A stretch of DNA of 64,000 nucleotides, from assembly GCA_014155875.1 (NCBI GenBank), contig JACEFZ010028297.1, forward strand, positions 293,501-357,500. Direction: 5' to 3'. This document shows, one piece after another, positions 1 through 10,656 of this stretch. This DNA comes from Cepaea nemoralis (taxonomy: Eukaryota > Mollusca > Gastropoda > Stylommatophora > Helicidae). The notes under the pieces are model-generated. The model ran no database searches. It saw nothing but the letters and a program-made list of their open reading frames with translations, and was not told where the DNA came from. The translations under genes were made by a program, and so were the position numbers. Each line of letters begins with the position of its first letter. Positions within the stretch are counted from its first letter, which is position 1.

Positions 1-690
1 TATCAATTTTCTTTGTTTTATCGTCTTTAATAGCCAACCTTCTTCAATATTCAGCTCTTGAAGTATGGATGCATTTGTTCTTTTCTTTACCCAAGATATT
101 CTTAGAACCCGTCTATAACATTTATATTCAAAAGCATTTATGGGCTGTTCAGCTTTTTTAGTAAGTGTCCAGGTCTCACAGACGTATGTTGCAATGGGAA
201 AGATGCATGCTCTTAAAAATCTAATTTTTGTAGTTCTATCTGTCCCACTCCATAATTTATTCAGTTGTTTTAGTCTTTGAAGAGCAATTGATAGTCGTCG
301 TTTAATTTCTTTCATTGTGTCACCATTGTTGGTAATCAATGACCCAAAATATTCGAAATTTTCCACCACCTCCAATCTTTCCTCATTAACATATACTTCT
401 TTCTCCATAGTAGTTTTATCTGTATGCATTATCGTTGTTTTTGCTATGTTAAGATATAAATTGTGATTTTCACTATTTCTTTGGGTTGAGGTTATTAAGT
501 TTTCTATACCAGTCTGCGATGTGGACAGTAATACTGTATCATCAGCATATCGAATCTCTGGTATTTCATGACCACCGATATTTAGGGCATCATATAGCTC
601 CCTGGTTATATCATCTCTGACATTTCTCATTATATTTTCGGCGTACATGTTAAACAAATAAGGAAACAGCACACAGTCCTGACATATTGA
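1..690 (-). mobile_element. RTE-like LINE, reverse transcriptase fragment
   Basis: The minus strand is open for about 215 codons from an ATG near 648 to the window edge. It carries the reverse transcriptase palm box IRYADDTVLL near 535-560, then the YFGSLITNNGD and CETWTLTKKAEQ-type stretches usual in the C-terminal half of RTE-like LINE polyproteins. Just upstream a degraded CQDCVLFPYLFN replaces the common RQGCVLSPYLFN motif. The protein would copy LINE RNA at the target site. The element is cut on its 5' side near 690 and continues beyond position 1, so neither end is complete. A related C-terminal copy lies at 21665-22235. Family assignment rests on motif reading; the exact clade (RTE or a neighbour) is uncertain. 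Confidence 0.85.
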
Positions 691-1852
691 TACCATTCGA
701 AAATAACCAGTTACTTGCACATAGTCAGAGCCTTTACTCTAGTAACATGGCTGAATAACAGGATCTGACCTTTTCAACATTACATGAAGACTGGCATAGC
801 GATCAATTATTAATTGTTTCTACTCATCCTGGACTTTACCGCTGAATAACCGATGTTCCGGCTCGTTCTGCTATCTCCTTCGCCCTGTATTTGCCTACAT
901 GTTCTAACATAGGCGTTGCGAATTGGGGGTGCAAATAATACACAGTGAAATCCATTGTTTCTTCTCTTTCTTCCCTCTTCTTTCTTCCTTTTTCTTTCTT
1001 TCTTCTTCCTTCTTCTTCTATTGCTGCTGTCGCTTTTTATCCCCCACCGGAGCATAAACCATAAACAAATTCCGTCTTATTCTCCTTCTTTATATTTTCT
1101 TCTTCTTTCTTCCCTCTTCTTTCTTCCTTCTTCTTTAGCTGCTACTGCTATTTTAAATCCCCCATCAGAGCATAAGCCACAAACAAATCCACCCCAAGTC
1201 TTCCTATAATTTCCCATCTCCTACCGCACCAACCATGTCCAACTTATAGTATAAAACACTGTATCTAGTTCTCCTCCCTGTTTGTTTTTAAGTCTCCCTG
1301 TACTTGTTTTGTCCTGTAGGTTCTAGAATAAAGACTTTCTAGTTAAAATATGGGTACGACTGCTTATAAAGGCCGCTGTGGAGATTCACTGCCCAGTAGC
1401 TGCAGGAGTTGCTGGTAGGGTATCTGCGTCTGTGGCTTGTGGGATAATGAAAGCAGTTTCACAATTCACCGACATACCGTTCAGCCACAGACGATTTCAG
1501 AGCAGATAGCTAAGCTTTGATTTTCGATGGTTTGATAGTTGGCTGTTCAGAAAGCAGTGGCAAACTACTGATTTCCCACTAAATCACAAACAGCCAATAC
1601 TTATTACAGCTTATCGCAACGTTCTGCAAACGGACATGCAAGTAACTTTTCATAAAGGCTTGAGGGGTGGACACAACCTTATCAAATGAATACCAGATCA
1701 ATGGCATAATGTTGTGTCTGGGGTGGAAAGCAGGTGTGAAAAGACACCGACCGTCAGTAAAGTCTAAATAAAATAAAGTTTTACACGCCTTACTGCGCAC
1801 TTTGGCATATAATGCTAGACTCAAATTTTGTTATAGACCAATCGTCAAACAT
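691..1852. other. Unassigned AT-rich DNA with CT-rich tract
   Basis: I see no gene here. Positions 955-1140 are an imperfect pyrimidine-rich CTTCTTT tract. Positions 1547-1570 hold one copy of the GAAAGCARTGGCAAACTACTG core shared with the SINE D family, suggesting an eroded SINE tail. Short open frames in this stretch look accidental. Confidence 0.4.
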
Positions 1853-2198
1853 CGGGTAATGTGGGCAGCATCGCACCGGCCGCCTTTACTTTCCCATAAT
1901 TTCCTGGTACCCAGTTTAAGCTGCATCGACATGTTAACCCATTTCAATAAAATAAACATCTTTGAAGCATTAATCGACAAGCCAGCCAACGCTGGCGCAC
2001 ACAACTACACAAACTTATCCCGCACCGTGAACCACCTAAATTATAACCAAGCCACAGAGGCTAGTTGACATGTGGTGGAAAGTTTGTTTTTTTTTTCTTT
2101 CAAAAATGGACCTCTACCTAGGCCGGACCAGCAGATTCGAATCTGCGACCGCTGAACCGGCAGGCGAACGCCTAGCTACAAGGCTACCACAGCTCCCG
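1853..2198 (-). repeat. tRNA-derived SINE, family B, interrupted copy
   Basis: Read on the minus strand, 2198 to about 2105 is a tRNA-like head with a TGTGGTAGCC...AGCTAGGC box A and an AGATTCGAATCTG box B. The body at 1853-1945 (containing GGTACCAGGAAAT on the minus strand) matches the bodies at 44955-45146 and 53265-53458. About 150 bp between head and body (1950-2104) do not match the other copies and may be a later insertion. Head and body matching two other loci support a real dispersed family. Confidence 0.6.
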
Positions 2199-2667
2199 AA
2201 CCGGTCTTACTACCTCAGTATGTCGTGGCACTGAAAAGATAACAACCTAACACTACTCACCCCAAAGGCAGTATTGAAAGAACAATGCATTTCAAATATA
2301 CGCTATTCTGCTGGTGCAAAACAAAACATGATGAATATTTCAACATTTACAAGCAGAGCCGGATATAACTATGGAGGACAACGAGAGCGCCGCAGAGCTC
2401 GGTTTTAAGCAACTCTGACAGCTACACTGGCAGCGCCGCCTCTGGGTCTAGCGACTATGAATGCGCACAGGGTCAGGTGAAGCATAGCGCCCTGCTGGGA
2501 ATATTCATACAAAAGCGTATCATGAAATGATAAATACCATTTGCATTAACTAGCAGGAAGAGCTGTCAGTCAGTGCCAGTAGGAATACATGCAGAAACGG
2601 TTGTTTTGTTTGTTCTAGATCTTGACTGTCTTTTGGAGATAGTTGGCAACGAATATAGGAGATAGGT
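2199..2667. other. Unassigned intergenic DNA
   Basis: No gene, RNA or repeat that I can recognise is present between the SINE and the minisatellite. Confidence 0.4.
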
Positions 2668-3935
2668 GGGTGCTTCTGGTGTGTTGGGCTTTCTTGTGTG
2701 TTGGTTCTGGCGTGTCGCTTCTCTTGTGTGTTGGTCTGTGTGTCGCATATCATGTGTTGGTCCTGGTGTGCCTTCTCATGTGTTGGTCTTGGTGTGTCGC
2801 CTCTCATGTGTTGGTTCTGGTGTGTCGCCTCTCATGTGTTGGTTCTGGTGTGTCGCCTCTCATGTGTTGGTTCTGGTGTGTCGCCTCTCATATGTTGGTT
2901 CTGGCGTGTCGCTTCTCTTGTGTGTTGGTCTGTGTGTCGCATATCATGTGTTGGTCCTGGTGTGCCTTCTCATGTGTTGGTCTTGGTGTGTCGCCTCTCA
3001 TGTGTTGGTTCTGGTGTGTCGACTCTCATGTGTTGGTTCTGGTGTGTTGCCTCTCTTGTGTTGGTACTGGTGTGTCGCGTATCATGTGTTGGTCCTGGTG
3101 TGTCGCCTCTCATGTGTTGGTTCTGGTGTCACCTCTTGTGTTGGTTCTAGTGTGTCGCCTCTATTGTGTTGGTTCTGATGTGTCGCCTCTCATGTGTTGT
3201 TCTGGTGTGTCGGCTCTCATTTGTGTGTGTTGCTCTGGTGTTTCGCCTCTCATATGTTGTTCTGGTGTGTCGCATCTCTTGTTTTCGTTCTGGTATTTCG
3301 CCTCTCTTGTTTTGGTTCTGGTGTGTCGCCTCTCTTGTTTTAGTTCTGGTGTGTTGCCTATCTTGTGTTGGTTCTGGTGTGTCGCCTCTCTTGTGTTGTC
3401 TTGGTGTGTCACCTCTCATGTGTTGGTTCTGGTGTGTCACCTCTCATGTGTTGGTTCTGGTGTGTCACCTCTCATGTGTTGGTTCTGGTGTGTCACCTCT
3501 CATGTGTTGGTTCTGGTGTGTCACCTCTCATGTGTTGGTTCTGGTGTGTCACCTCTCGTGTGTTGGTCCTGGTGTGTCACCTCTCATGTGTTGGTTCTGG
3601 TGTGTCGGCTCTCATGTGTTGTTCTGGTGTGTCGCCTCTCTTGTGTTGTCTTGGTGTGTCGGCTCTCATGTGTTGGTTCTGGTGTGTCGGCTATCGTGTG
3701 TTGTTCTGGTGTGTCGCCTCTCATGTATTGGTCCTGGTGTGTTGCCTCTCTTGTGTTGGTACTGGTGTGTCGCCTCTCATGCGTTGGTTCTGGTGTGTCG
3801 GCTCTCATGTGTTGGTTCTGGTGTGTCGGCTCTCATGTGTTGTTCTGGTGTGACGCCTCTCATGTGTTGGTCCTGGTATGTCGCTACTCTTGTGTTGATT
3901 CTGGTGTGTCGTCTCTCTTGTGTTGGTTCTGTAAG
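2668..3935 (+). repeat. Minisatellite of 28-bp units, about 45 copies
   Basis: The unit is close to TGTTGGTTCTGGTGTGTCGCC followed by TCTCATG, with C/T variants such as TCTCTTG. Because 28 is not a multiple of 3 and the unit has no stop codon in any forward frame, all three plus-strand frames stay open for hundreds of codons (one runs 2643-4064) with a 28-residue protein periodicity. This is a property of the repeat, not evidence of a gene. A block of seven units (196 bp) is duplicated: the segment from about 2703 recurs from about 2899 with the same rare variants. Confidence 0.92.
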
Positions 3936-4689
3936 TTGGTTCTTATTTCTCGGTTCTCATATTTCTGTTATGATCTGGTGCTCATGCCATCACGCATATT
4001 TCTACCAACATCTAATTATTTTTGTGGAAATTGCTGGCGGTATGTAAAACCACAAGGTGTTTGATTCTCGCGTGTCTGACCTCATATGTCGGCTTTGACA
4101 TGTCTGATTTGGCGCTAATGCAAATATGAATATTTTCTCCCTCCTGTTACTGGGTTGTATCGGTTGATAATGAAATACCCAACACAGAACTGGCGTCGTC
4201 AGTCGCTACACGCTACGGGATTTACTAAGAAGGGGATCCGAGCACTTATGGAAGAATGTTTCGATGTGCAATGAGGATGATCTGTCGACTAACTAACTAA
4301 CTAACTAATACCCGGAGGAAATATAACCAGCCAAGCCTAACCTCGCCCGACAGTATATAAGCTGCAAATCACTCTTTTACGCCCCTGGGATATAACTGAA
4401 CTGAGTTGAGTCAAGAACCAACATCACAGGACTCGGAACATTCCCATACGTGCACCGTCCTCATCTTCAACAGCCAGCGAAGAGTCCCAATACTAATGCC
4501 ACCAGCTGCAGTCTGATGATGTGTCCGTCTGGCCTTTCCCCTGTGTCCTGAGTGTCGACCAGATTCCCTGGCCGTGATGAGCTGTCTGTTCTTCTGCACT
4601 AGACACATGACCCCAAAGTGCCCTGATCACACCACTATTATCATGCACCAACATATCACTGAGCGATGCCGACTCAGCCAATCTGTATA
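3936..4689. other. Unassigned DNA with a short CTAA tract
   Basis: A few CTAA repeats lie at about 4276-4305. Minus-strand open frames at 4411-4681 are short and match nothing I recognise. No exon or RNA signal is evident. Confidence 0.35.
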
Positions 4690-4892
4690 GTTACAAAGTT
4701 AGTTGCACATCCTTTACTGGACTGTGCAGTCAATACCAGCATTTTTGCTGTGTACGTTCTATAGTTTGCCATTGCTTTCTGAACGACTGGCACCCATACC
4801 TTTTCGTTAAAAAAAACCTAACGCAATTGTGTTTTAAACGCGGGTATGCGGGATTACGAATTGAGTCCGTAACACCTTTGCCACGGAGCCGG
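4690..4892 (-). repeat. tRNA-derived SINE, family D
   Basis: On the minus strand the head contains CCGTGGCAAAGGTGTTACGG and ATTCGTAATCCCGCATACCC, and the body has the family D core CAGAAAGCAATGGCAAACTA near 4761-4783. Related copies are at 5896-6146, 22715-22930, 45550-45740 and 45880-46123. The last has an 11-bp TSD, which supports mobility of this family. Confidence 0.65.
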
Positions 4893-5347
4893 CAATCTGT
4901 ATAGTAAGTGAGTAAAATAAAGAATTGTCATTATATCATTACCCCTACCCCGTTCAGTTCCAGAAGGGAAGTTATATTAGGGTCCATCGCCTAGCTCAGA
5001 ATAACTGATTAGATGCCAAGGGATGATTAATTGTCTTAAATGACTTTCAGTATCTGGCAAGGGCTCATTTACAGTAGTTTTCCTTATGCAACCCCCTTTA
5101 ACTTGATACATAATACATAATGTTTGCGGCCTTATTAACAACTTTTAAGTCATAACTGTGACACACCGTTACTTTTCATTTCCTGTCATCTATTTATATT
5201 TGGTCCAAAACCTACGTTTTGTTTTGCATGGAATCTGGTAATAATACTGTGACCGAGTCAGCCCCAATTCGGATATTAATTTGAAGGTGATTGTTGTCCA
5301 AAGAAGGTAATGGCTTTTAATGACACAGGGTGTAGTTTTAATGACTA
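4893..5347. other. Unassigned AT-rich DNA
   Basis: Nothing recognisable is present. Confidence 0.35.
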
Positions 5348-5445
5348 TGAGATTGTTGAAAATATTGTCGTTCCAAGTTTTGTATTTACATTTTATGTTG
5401 CATTACTTCACAAAACTTGGAACCGCAATACTTTCAAAAATCTCA
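5348..5445. repeat. Inverted repeat with 36-nt arms
   Basis: The left arm 5348-5383 and right arm 5410-5445 are reverse complements at most positions, sharing TTCCAAGTTTTGT next to the spacer and GAGATT at the outer end. The 26-nt spacer would form the loop. It may be a small fold-back element or a hairpin in a longer repeat. Confidence 0.65.
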
Positions 5446-5510
5446 CGGTCTCTAAAGATACACAGTATAGTTAAGTAACGATAAAGGACTCTTTCACATG
5501 CCTTTTATAG

Positions 5511-5806
5511 ACCAATCAGCATTCAAGGGAGCCGCGGTTGCCTAGCGACTAGATGCTGGTCTGCATTACCAGTGGTATTGTGCTCCATCCGCATAAGGGC
5601 TGTTCCGAATTGTTAAAATTGGCATGGGCTCCCTGGTCGATGCAGACTAAAATGGGTACTATAATATGTATTGGGAAGTAAAGACGACCGGCTTGATACA
5701 GGCTATATCAATCACTGAATGCCCCGCGGTCTATAAAACATGGGTATGCCCAATGCCGCTTTGGCGCGTGGAAGAGACCCTTACTTCAACCAATCAGCAC
5801 TCAAGG
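5511..5806 (+). repeat. tRNA-derived SINE, family A, with 18-bp TSD
   Basis: The flanks 5511-5528 and 5789-5806 are an 18-bp direct repeat (ACCAATCAGCAYTCAAGG, one mismatch), marking the insertion of a 260-bp body at 5529-5788. The body starts with a tRNA-like box A (GCCGCGGTTGCCTAGCGAC) and includes TTGGGAAGTAAAGACGACCGG, which recurs in the copy at 58461-58740. Non-autonomous pol III retroposons are normally mobilised by a partner LINE; the partner cannot be named here. Confidence 0.8.
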
Positions 5807-5895
5807 AGGTCATGTGGTCAGTATCGAGGTCATTGCCTTCACTTCCCAAGACATTTTCTCGAATCCATGCTAGGCTTGGTTTACCTGGCAACTCA

Positions 5896-6146
5896 AGTTT
5901 GTTAGTTGCATATCATTTACATGACGCCGCAGTTAACCCCAGCATTTTTGGGCGGTTTGTGATTTTTGGCAAGTTTACATTCAGTAGTTTGCCATTACTT
6001 TCTGACCGACCTGAACACGTACAGTTGGATGAAAACCAACTTAAGGCGGTCTGCTGCCAAATCGTTCGCAGCTGTGTTTCGACCGCGGTTTGCGCGATTA
6101 GTAATTGCGTCTGAAACACCTTCGCCACAGAACCAGGAACCCAGGC
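5896..6146 (-). repeat. tRNA-derived SINE, family D
   Basis: On the minus strand this copy has the TTCTGTGGCGAAGGTGTTTC head, a degraded GGTCGAAACAC box B and the CAGAAAGTAATGGCAAACTA core near 5984-6006. It ends with the ATGCAACTAAC tail also seen at 45730 and 46115. Confidence 0.65.
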
Positions 6147-6485
6147 CATTTTAACATATGTCTTCGAATCAGTGACCGGCAGGCCAGCGTACAGATGTAA
6201 GCACAATAATATATGTTTTTTAAGATCGCATCTCATATATCTTTTTATATACTATTCTGAGACTTACTTAATGGCAACCTGGTATATGAGCGCACAGTCA
6301 GGCGATATATGCATAGGCGGACGCAATCCAGTGGGTTTTTTTTTTTTAAGATTCACTAAATGCTTAGGGAAATCAGAACAATACAATGCAGACACTTTCG
6401 TATACAGCATGCGCGTGAAACAGAGCGAAAGAGGAAGGAGGAAGTGAGAAAGAGAAACAATGATAGACAGAGGTAAACAGAGATA
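6147..6485. other. Unassigned DNA before the microsatellite cluster
   Basis: No gene recognised. Composition becomes purine-rich toward 6420. Confidence 0.35.
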
Positions 6486-6570
6486 TGAGAGAGGGAGAGA
6501 GAGAGAGAGAGAGAGAGAGGCAAATACAGATTAGTTAGAGAAAGAGAGAAAAGCGAATAGAAGAGAGAGC

Positions 6571-6612
<42 letters not shown>

Positions 6613-6673
6613 GGGAGAGAGAAACACAGACAAACTAAGTCAGAGAGAGAAGAAGAGAAAAGAGAGCGAAGCG

Positions 6674-6739
<66 letters not shown>

Positions 6740-6745
6740 GTGAGT

Positions 6746-6815
<70 letters not shown>
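6486..6815 (+). repeat. GA microsatellite block with poly-G
   Basis: Interrupted GA runs occupy 6486-6520, 6576-6600 and 6680-6815, with a G homopolymer at about 6601-6615 and a short GTGA patch at 6735-6752. Serine/leucine-rich minus-strand frames across it are artefacts of the repeat. Confidence 0.95.
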
Positions 6816-6818
<3 letters not shown>

Positions 6819-7200
6819 CACAAAGAACGAAATAAGCAGTAGTTTCCATGCAAATTGACACCCCAAAAATGGCAGGGAGGGAGGACTGAAACCTCTTTTC
6901 TCCTGTTTTAGATGCAGTTTGAAGAACAAACATATCCTCTTACCGGAGATGAATGAGGGGCTGCCAGGACTTTGACATAATTAAGTTTGAGCTGACGGTC
7001 AGAGTTAAGAAACTGGACGCTGTAATTGGAAAGAAAATACGCTCAGAGAAAGAGATCTATTAGCAGAACCAGTGTGTGTACACTGAAGATAAAGCGAGAG
7101 ACCAAAACAAACGGCACAGATTAATAATGGGGGACATGCTGAAAGAGGACAATAGACGCAGTGACAGAGTGTTAGAGACCACGGCATCGAGGGTTAAAAA

Positions 7201-7202
<2 letters not shown>

Positions 7203-7267
<65 letters not shown>

Positions 7268-7337
7268 GAGGTGAAAGAGAGAGAGAGAGGTTAGTGACAG
7301 GTAGAGAGATTACACACACACACACACACACACACAT
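7203..7337 (+). repeat. GA and CA microsatellites
   Basis: A GA array at 7203-7290 is followed by a CA array at about 7313-7336. Confidence 0.93.
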
Positions 7338-7406
7338 CTAGACAGAAAAGGTCAGATAGAGTGAGTTGATGGTTAGCTGACACAAATGAAAGAGGTAGAA
7401 TAGATC

Positions 7407-7502
7407 TTGAGTGAGTGAGTGAGTGAGTGAGTAGTGAGTGGGTGAGTGAGTGAGTGAGTGAGTGAGTGAGTGAGTGAGTGAGTGAGTGAGTGAGTGAGTG
7501 AG
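7407..7502 (+). repeat. GTGA tetranucleotide microsatellite
   Basis: About 23 GAGT units, interrupted once near 7432-7442. Confidence 0.94.
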
Positions 7503-8640
7503 CCAGCCAGTGAGTAATAAATTAGTGAGCGAGGGTGCGAGCGAGTTAAAGAGTAAAAAGAGTGAAAGAATGAGATAATGTGAAAGTAAGTGGAAGAGAA
7601 AGTTTTGTGAGTGAGCTGGTGATAAAGTTTAAGTTAGTTAGCGAGGAGGAAGAGGGACAGCTCAAATGAACAAATGAGGGAGGTGCAAAAAGAGATCACA
7701 TAATTTGAAAACTAAAGTTTCTTGACAGGATAAAATAAATCAAACAACACGGAAAACATAAAAGGAGTGAGATAAAACAGGAATAACCGGAACAACAGAA
7801 AATGCTGGGCAAGTAAAGACGTCAAATGAACAACGCATTTCAGGAAGACAACATCAGACGAGCAGGAAGACAGCAAGCGATCAGTTTAAGACAGCAGTAG
7901 CAATCAGGAGGGTTTGACCTCGGAGACACGTTAACATGCCAACGTGCAATCTGATGAGTAGACGGCCAGGAAGAGACATGCTAGAAAGTCAACATTCTGG
8001 TGAGATGGTCGCCAAGCCTCTGAAAATAATCATCGATTACACAGCATAAATGCTGTGTGAGGGCTCCATTCCTCCCCCTTCCCTCTCCCCACACACACAT
8101 GTGACAGAAAACGGCTTCCCCCCCCCCCCCAAACAAAAACACACACACACACTCAAAACCATCGACTCGATATCTGTAACTAGATCTTGAAAATGCGTCA
8201 CAAACAGTTTTTCAAATATTTCCCTCAATCCTTCTTGTCCCTTTCTGTGTTTTGAATATGTCTTCTCTTTAACAGGTACATGGTGGCACGGGAACTAGTG
8301 CACAGTCTGACCACCATCAGAGATTCAAGTTCAATCCTAATTTCGGTTTTCTCTTCAACTTATCCGAGCATTCTAAGAGCAATATCAAGGAATGACCAAT
8401 TTTTCATACTGCATATCTTTTTCTCACAGATCTTATGCCGAAACGCCCCAAGTGCTCTCTCATCTACTCGAGTCCCTTCCTTGTGTACCCATATCACTAA
8501 TTTCTCTGTTGTTCGTGTTTTCTCAGTGGGTGTAGGTTGGCTGATGTGTGTGTGGGTGGGTGGGGAAATTTATGAGAGTGCGGGATATGTGTGTGGATAG
8601 GTGCGGGATGTGTGGGTTGGCGGGGGTATGTGTGTGTATG
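7503..8640. other. Unassigned DNA between microsatellites
   Basis: Purine-rich to 7700, then mixed sequence with a poly-C/CA patch at 8120-8150 and GT-rich sequence from 8525. No coding or RNA signal is convincing. Confidence 0.35.
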
Positions 8641-8685
8641 GTTTCTTCTTCTTCTTCTTCTTCTTCTTCTTCTTCTTCTTCTTCT

Positions 8686-8774
<89 letters not shown>

Positions 8775-8818
8775 TTCTTCTTCTTCTTCTTCTTCTTCTT
8801 CTTCTTCTTCTTCTTCTT
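8641..8818 (+). repeat. TTC trinucleotide microsatellite, about 59 units
   Basis: Nearly pure TTC with two TCC interruptions near 8707 and 8750. Open frames encoding poly-Ser, poly-Leu, poly-Phe or, on the other strand, poly-Arg are artefacts. It is flanked on both sides by GTGTGGGTGG-rich sequence (8525-8640 and 8819-9020). Confidence 0.96.
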
Positions 8819-9266
8819 GGTGTGAGGATATGTGTGTGGGTGGGGAAATGTGTGTGTGGGGAAATGTGTGTGGGTGGGGAATCAGTGGGTGGGTGGCGGC
8901 ATGTATGTTTGCCTGGGTCTGTGTGAGTGCGTGGAGGTATGTGTGGGTGGGTGGGGAAGGTTTGGTACGTGGGAGATGTGTTGGTGGCTGCGGGATGTGA
9001 GGGTGGATGGGGGATGTGTCTCACAACATTGCAATATGCACTGTTTATGTTTACAACTTTCATTTGACAATGTTTTTTGTTTTTGTTTTCTCATGTGAAT
9101 GTAGCATGCGTAATATGCATTGTTTATGCTTACAAAATCATTTGACAATGTTTTTTCCCCCTATGTTAATGTAACATGCACATTTGATGAATGAAAGATG
9201 TGTGATTGAAAGGGCCGAATGTATGACGGGCCTGCGTGTCCAATTTGTTACCCTTTTAAAATAAAG

Positions 9267-9493
9267 TGTGTCCGTTCGTTCGTTCGTTCGTTCGTTCGTT
9301 CGTTCGTTCGTTCGTTCGTTCGTTCGTTCGTTCGTTCGTTCGTTCGTTCGTTCGTTCGTTCGTTCGTTCGTTCGTTCGTTCGTTCGTTCGTTCGTTCGTT
9401 CGTTCGTTCGTTCGTTCGTTCGTTCGTTCGTTCGTTCGTTCGTTCGTTCGTTCGTTCGTTCGTTCGTTCGTTCGTTCGTTCGTTCGTTCGTTC
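9267..9493 (+). repeat. CGTT tetranucleotide microsatellite, about 56 units
   Basis: An essentially perfect TTCG/CGTT array of about 225 bp with a CpG in every unit. The predicted FVRS-type and NERT-type peptides on the two strands come from this repeat. Confidence 0.97.
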
Positions 9494-9666
9494 ACTCCTT
9501 TGCTTTGTTTGTGTTGTTTAATTTATCTCATCATGTCAGGAATTTGCGGTTTTCAAATTATGTGACTTCTTATCGTATCTTTCCTGATTTGTTCATCTCC
9601 TCCCTGCAATGTAACTGAAACTTTCTCACCGGCTCACTCACAAAACTTTCTCTGTCACTTACTTTC

Positions 9667-9879
<213 letters not shown>

Positions 9880-10141
9880 GCGAATATACGCAAGTAGCTG
9901 TGTGAATAATGATTGTTTAAAAATTATTGACTTAGGCTAATATAACCCCCAGACCGATGATGTTAGTAAACAGACAACCGTTTAGTAAAACCCCGCTAGG
10001 GGCGCTCTAAAGCTGGAACAACCTTAAGCTTCAAGAAAGCTCTACTAGAAGTGAAGGGAACAAGGGGAAAGTAATTGGAGCAATCGCTATAAAAGGTTGA
10101 GCAGAAATCATGATTGTGCATTTCTCATTATCAATCATTAT

Positions 10142-10656
10142 AGGTACTCACAGGTGCCTGAAAGCGAAGGATACCAGTAATAGGGAAAACTAATTCACAC
10201 TCAAAAATCAGTTCAGTTTAGTTTAAGTTTAATCGTTGGATCAACATCACGGCACACGATTTAACCCACAAGTGCTCCGTTTTCCTAACTCACACCTGAG
10301 TCTGGAGAAACTCAGCTCAATGCACGAACTCCGTTGTATCGGCGAGGATCCTGAAATACTTTGGGTAGATTTTTAACTCGAAATTTTGCCCGGACAGCGT
10401 CGTTAGGCTACTCTTTTTCGATTTCCAACTGCCAAGGGATTTTTTACGTGCGCAACAATACACACGGGCGTCCGATCTCACTACCCAGAGACCAGGGGAA
10501 GTTTTATTACTGGAAGTCCAGGTGGATTTTTTAAATAAATCCCGGTGCTCACCGGGGCCTGAACCCGGGACCTCCAGCACTCGAGGCGGACACCATACAT
10601 CGAGACCACCCGTGTATGGACTATGCTTGATTTCAAAGCGAGTGAACGCAAGAAGA
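10142..10656 (+). repeat. SINE family C copy split by an inserted SINE
   Basis: The body pieces at 10142-10205 (GGATACCAGTAATAGGGAAAA, then AAAATCAGTTCAGTT) and 10607-10656 (TATGGACTATGCTTGATTTC) match consecutive parts of the SINE C copies at 19730-20012 and 52673-52955. The interval between them is occupied by a second, opposite-strand SINE. Confidence 0.6.
10206..10606 (-). repeat. tRNA-derived SINE, family E, nested in SINE C
   Basis: On the minus strand the element opens with a tRNA-like head: GGTGGTCTCGATGTATGGTG as box A and GGGTTCAGGCCCC as a strong box B. A roughly 300-bp body follows, with CTGTCCGGGCAAAATTTCG and TTGAGCTGAGTTTCTCC stretches. Only one copy is visible in the window, so family status is inferred from the tRNA head and from its clean interruption of SINE C. 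Confidence 0.55.

Noticed and set aside
2105..2198. Genuine tRNA gene on the minus strand
   Set aside because: Boxes A and B are present, but I could not form a complete cloverleaf and the body matches SINE family B.
2643..4064. 473-codon plus-strand open frame, Cys/Val/Trp-rich
   Set aside because: It is the translation of a stop-free 28-bp minisatellite; the other two forward frames are equally open.
8497..9063. Arginine-rich 188-codon minus frame and poly-Ser/Leu/Phe plus frames
   Set aside because: They arise from the TTC microsatellite.
9219..9618. Repetitive FVRS and NERT proteins of about 80-116 residues
   Set aside because: They arise from the CGTT array, which is open in all frames.
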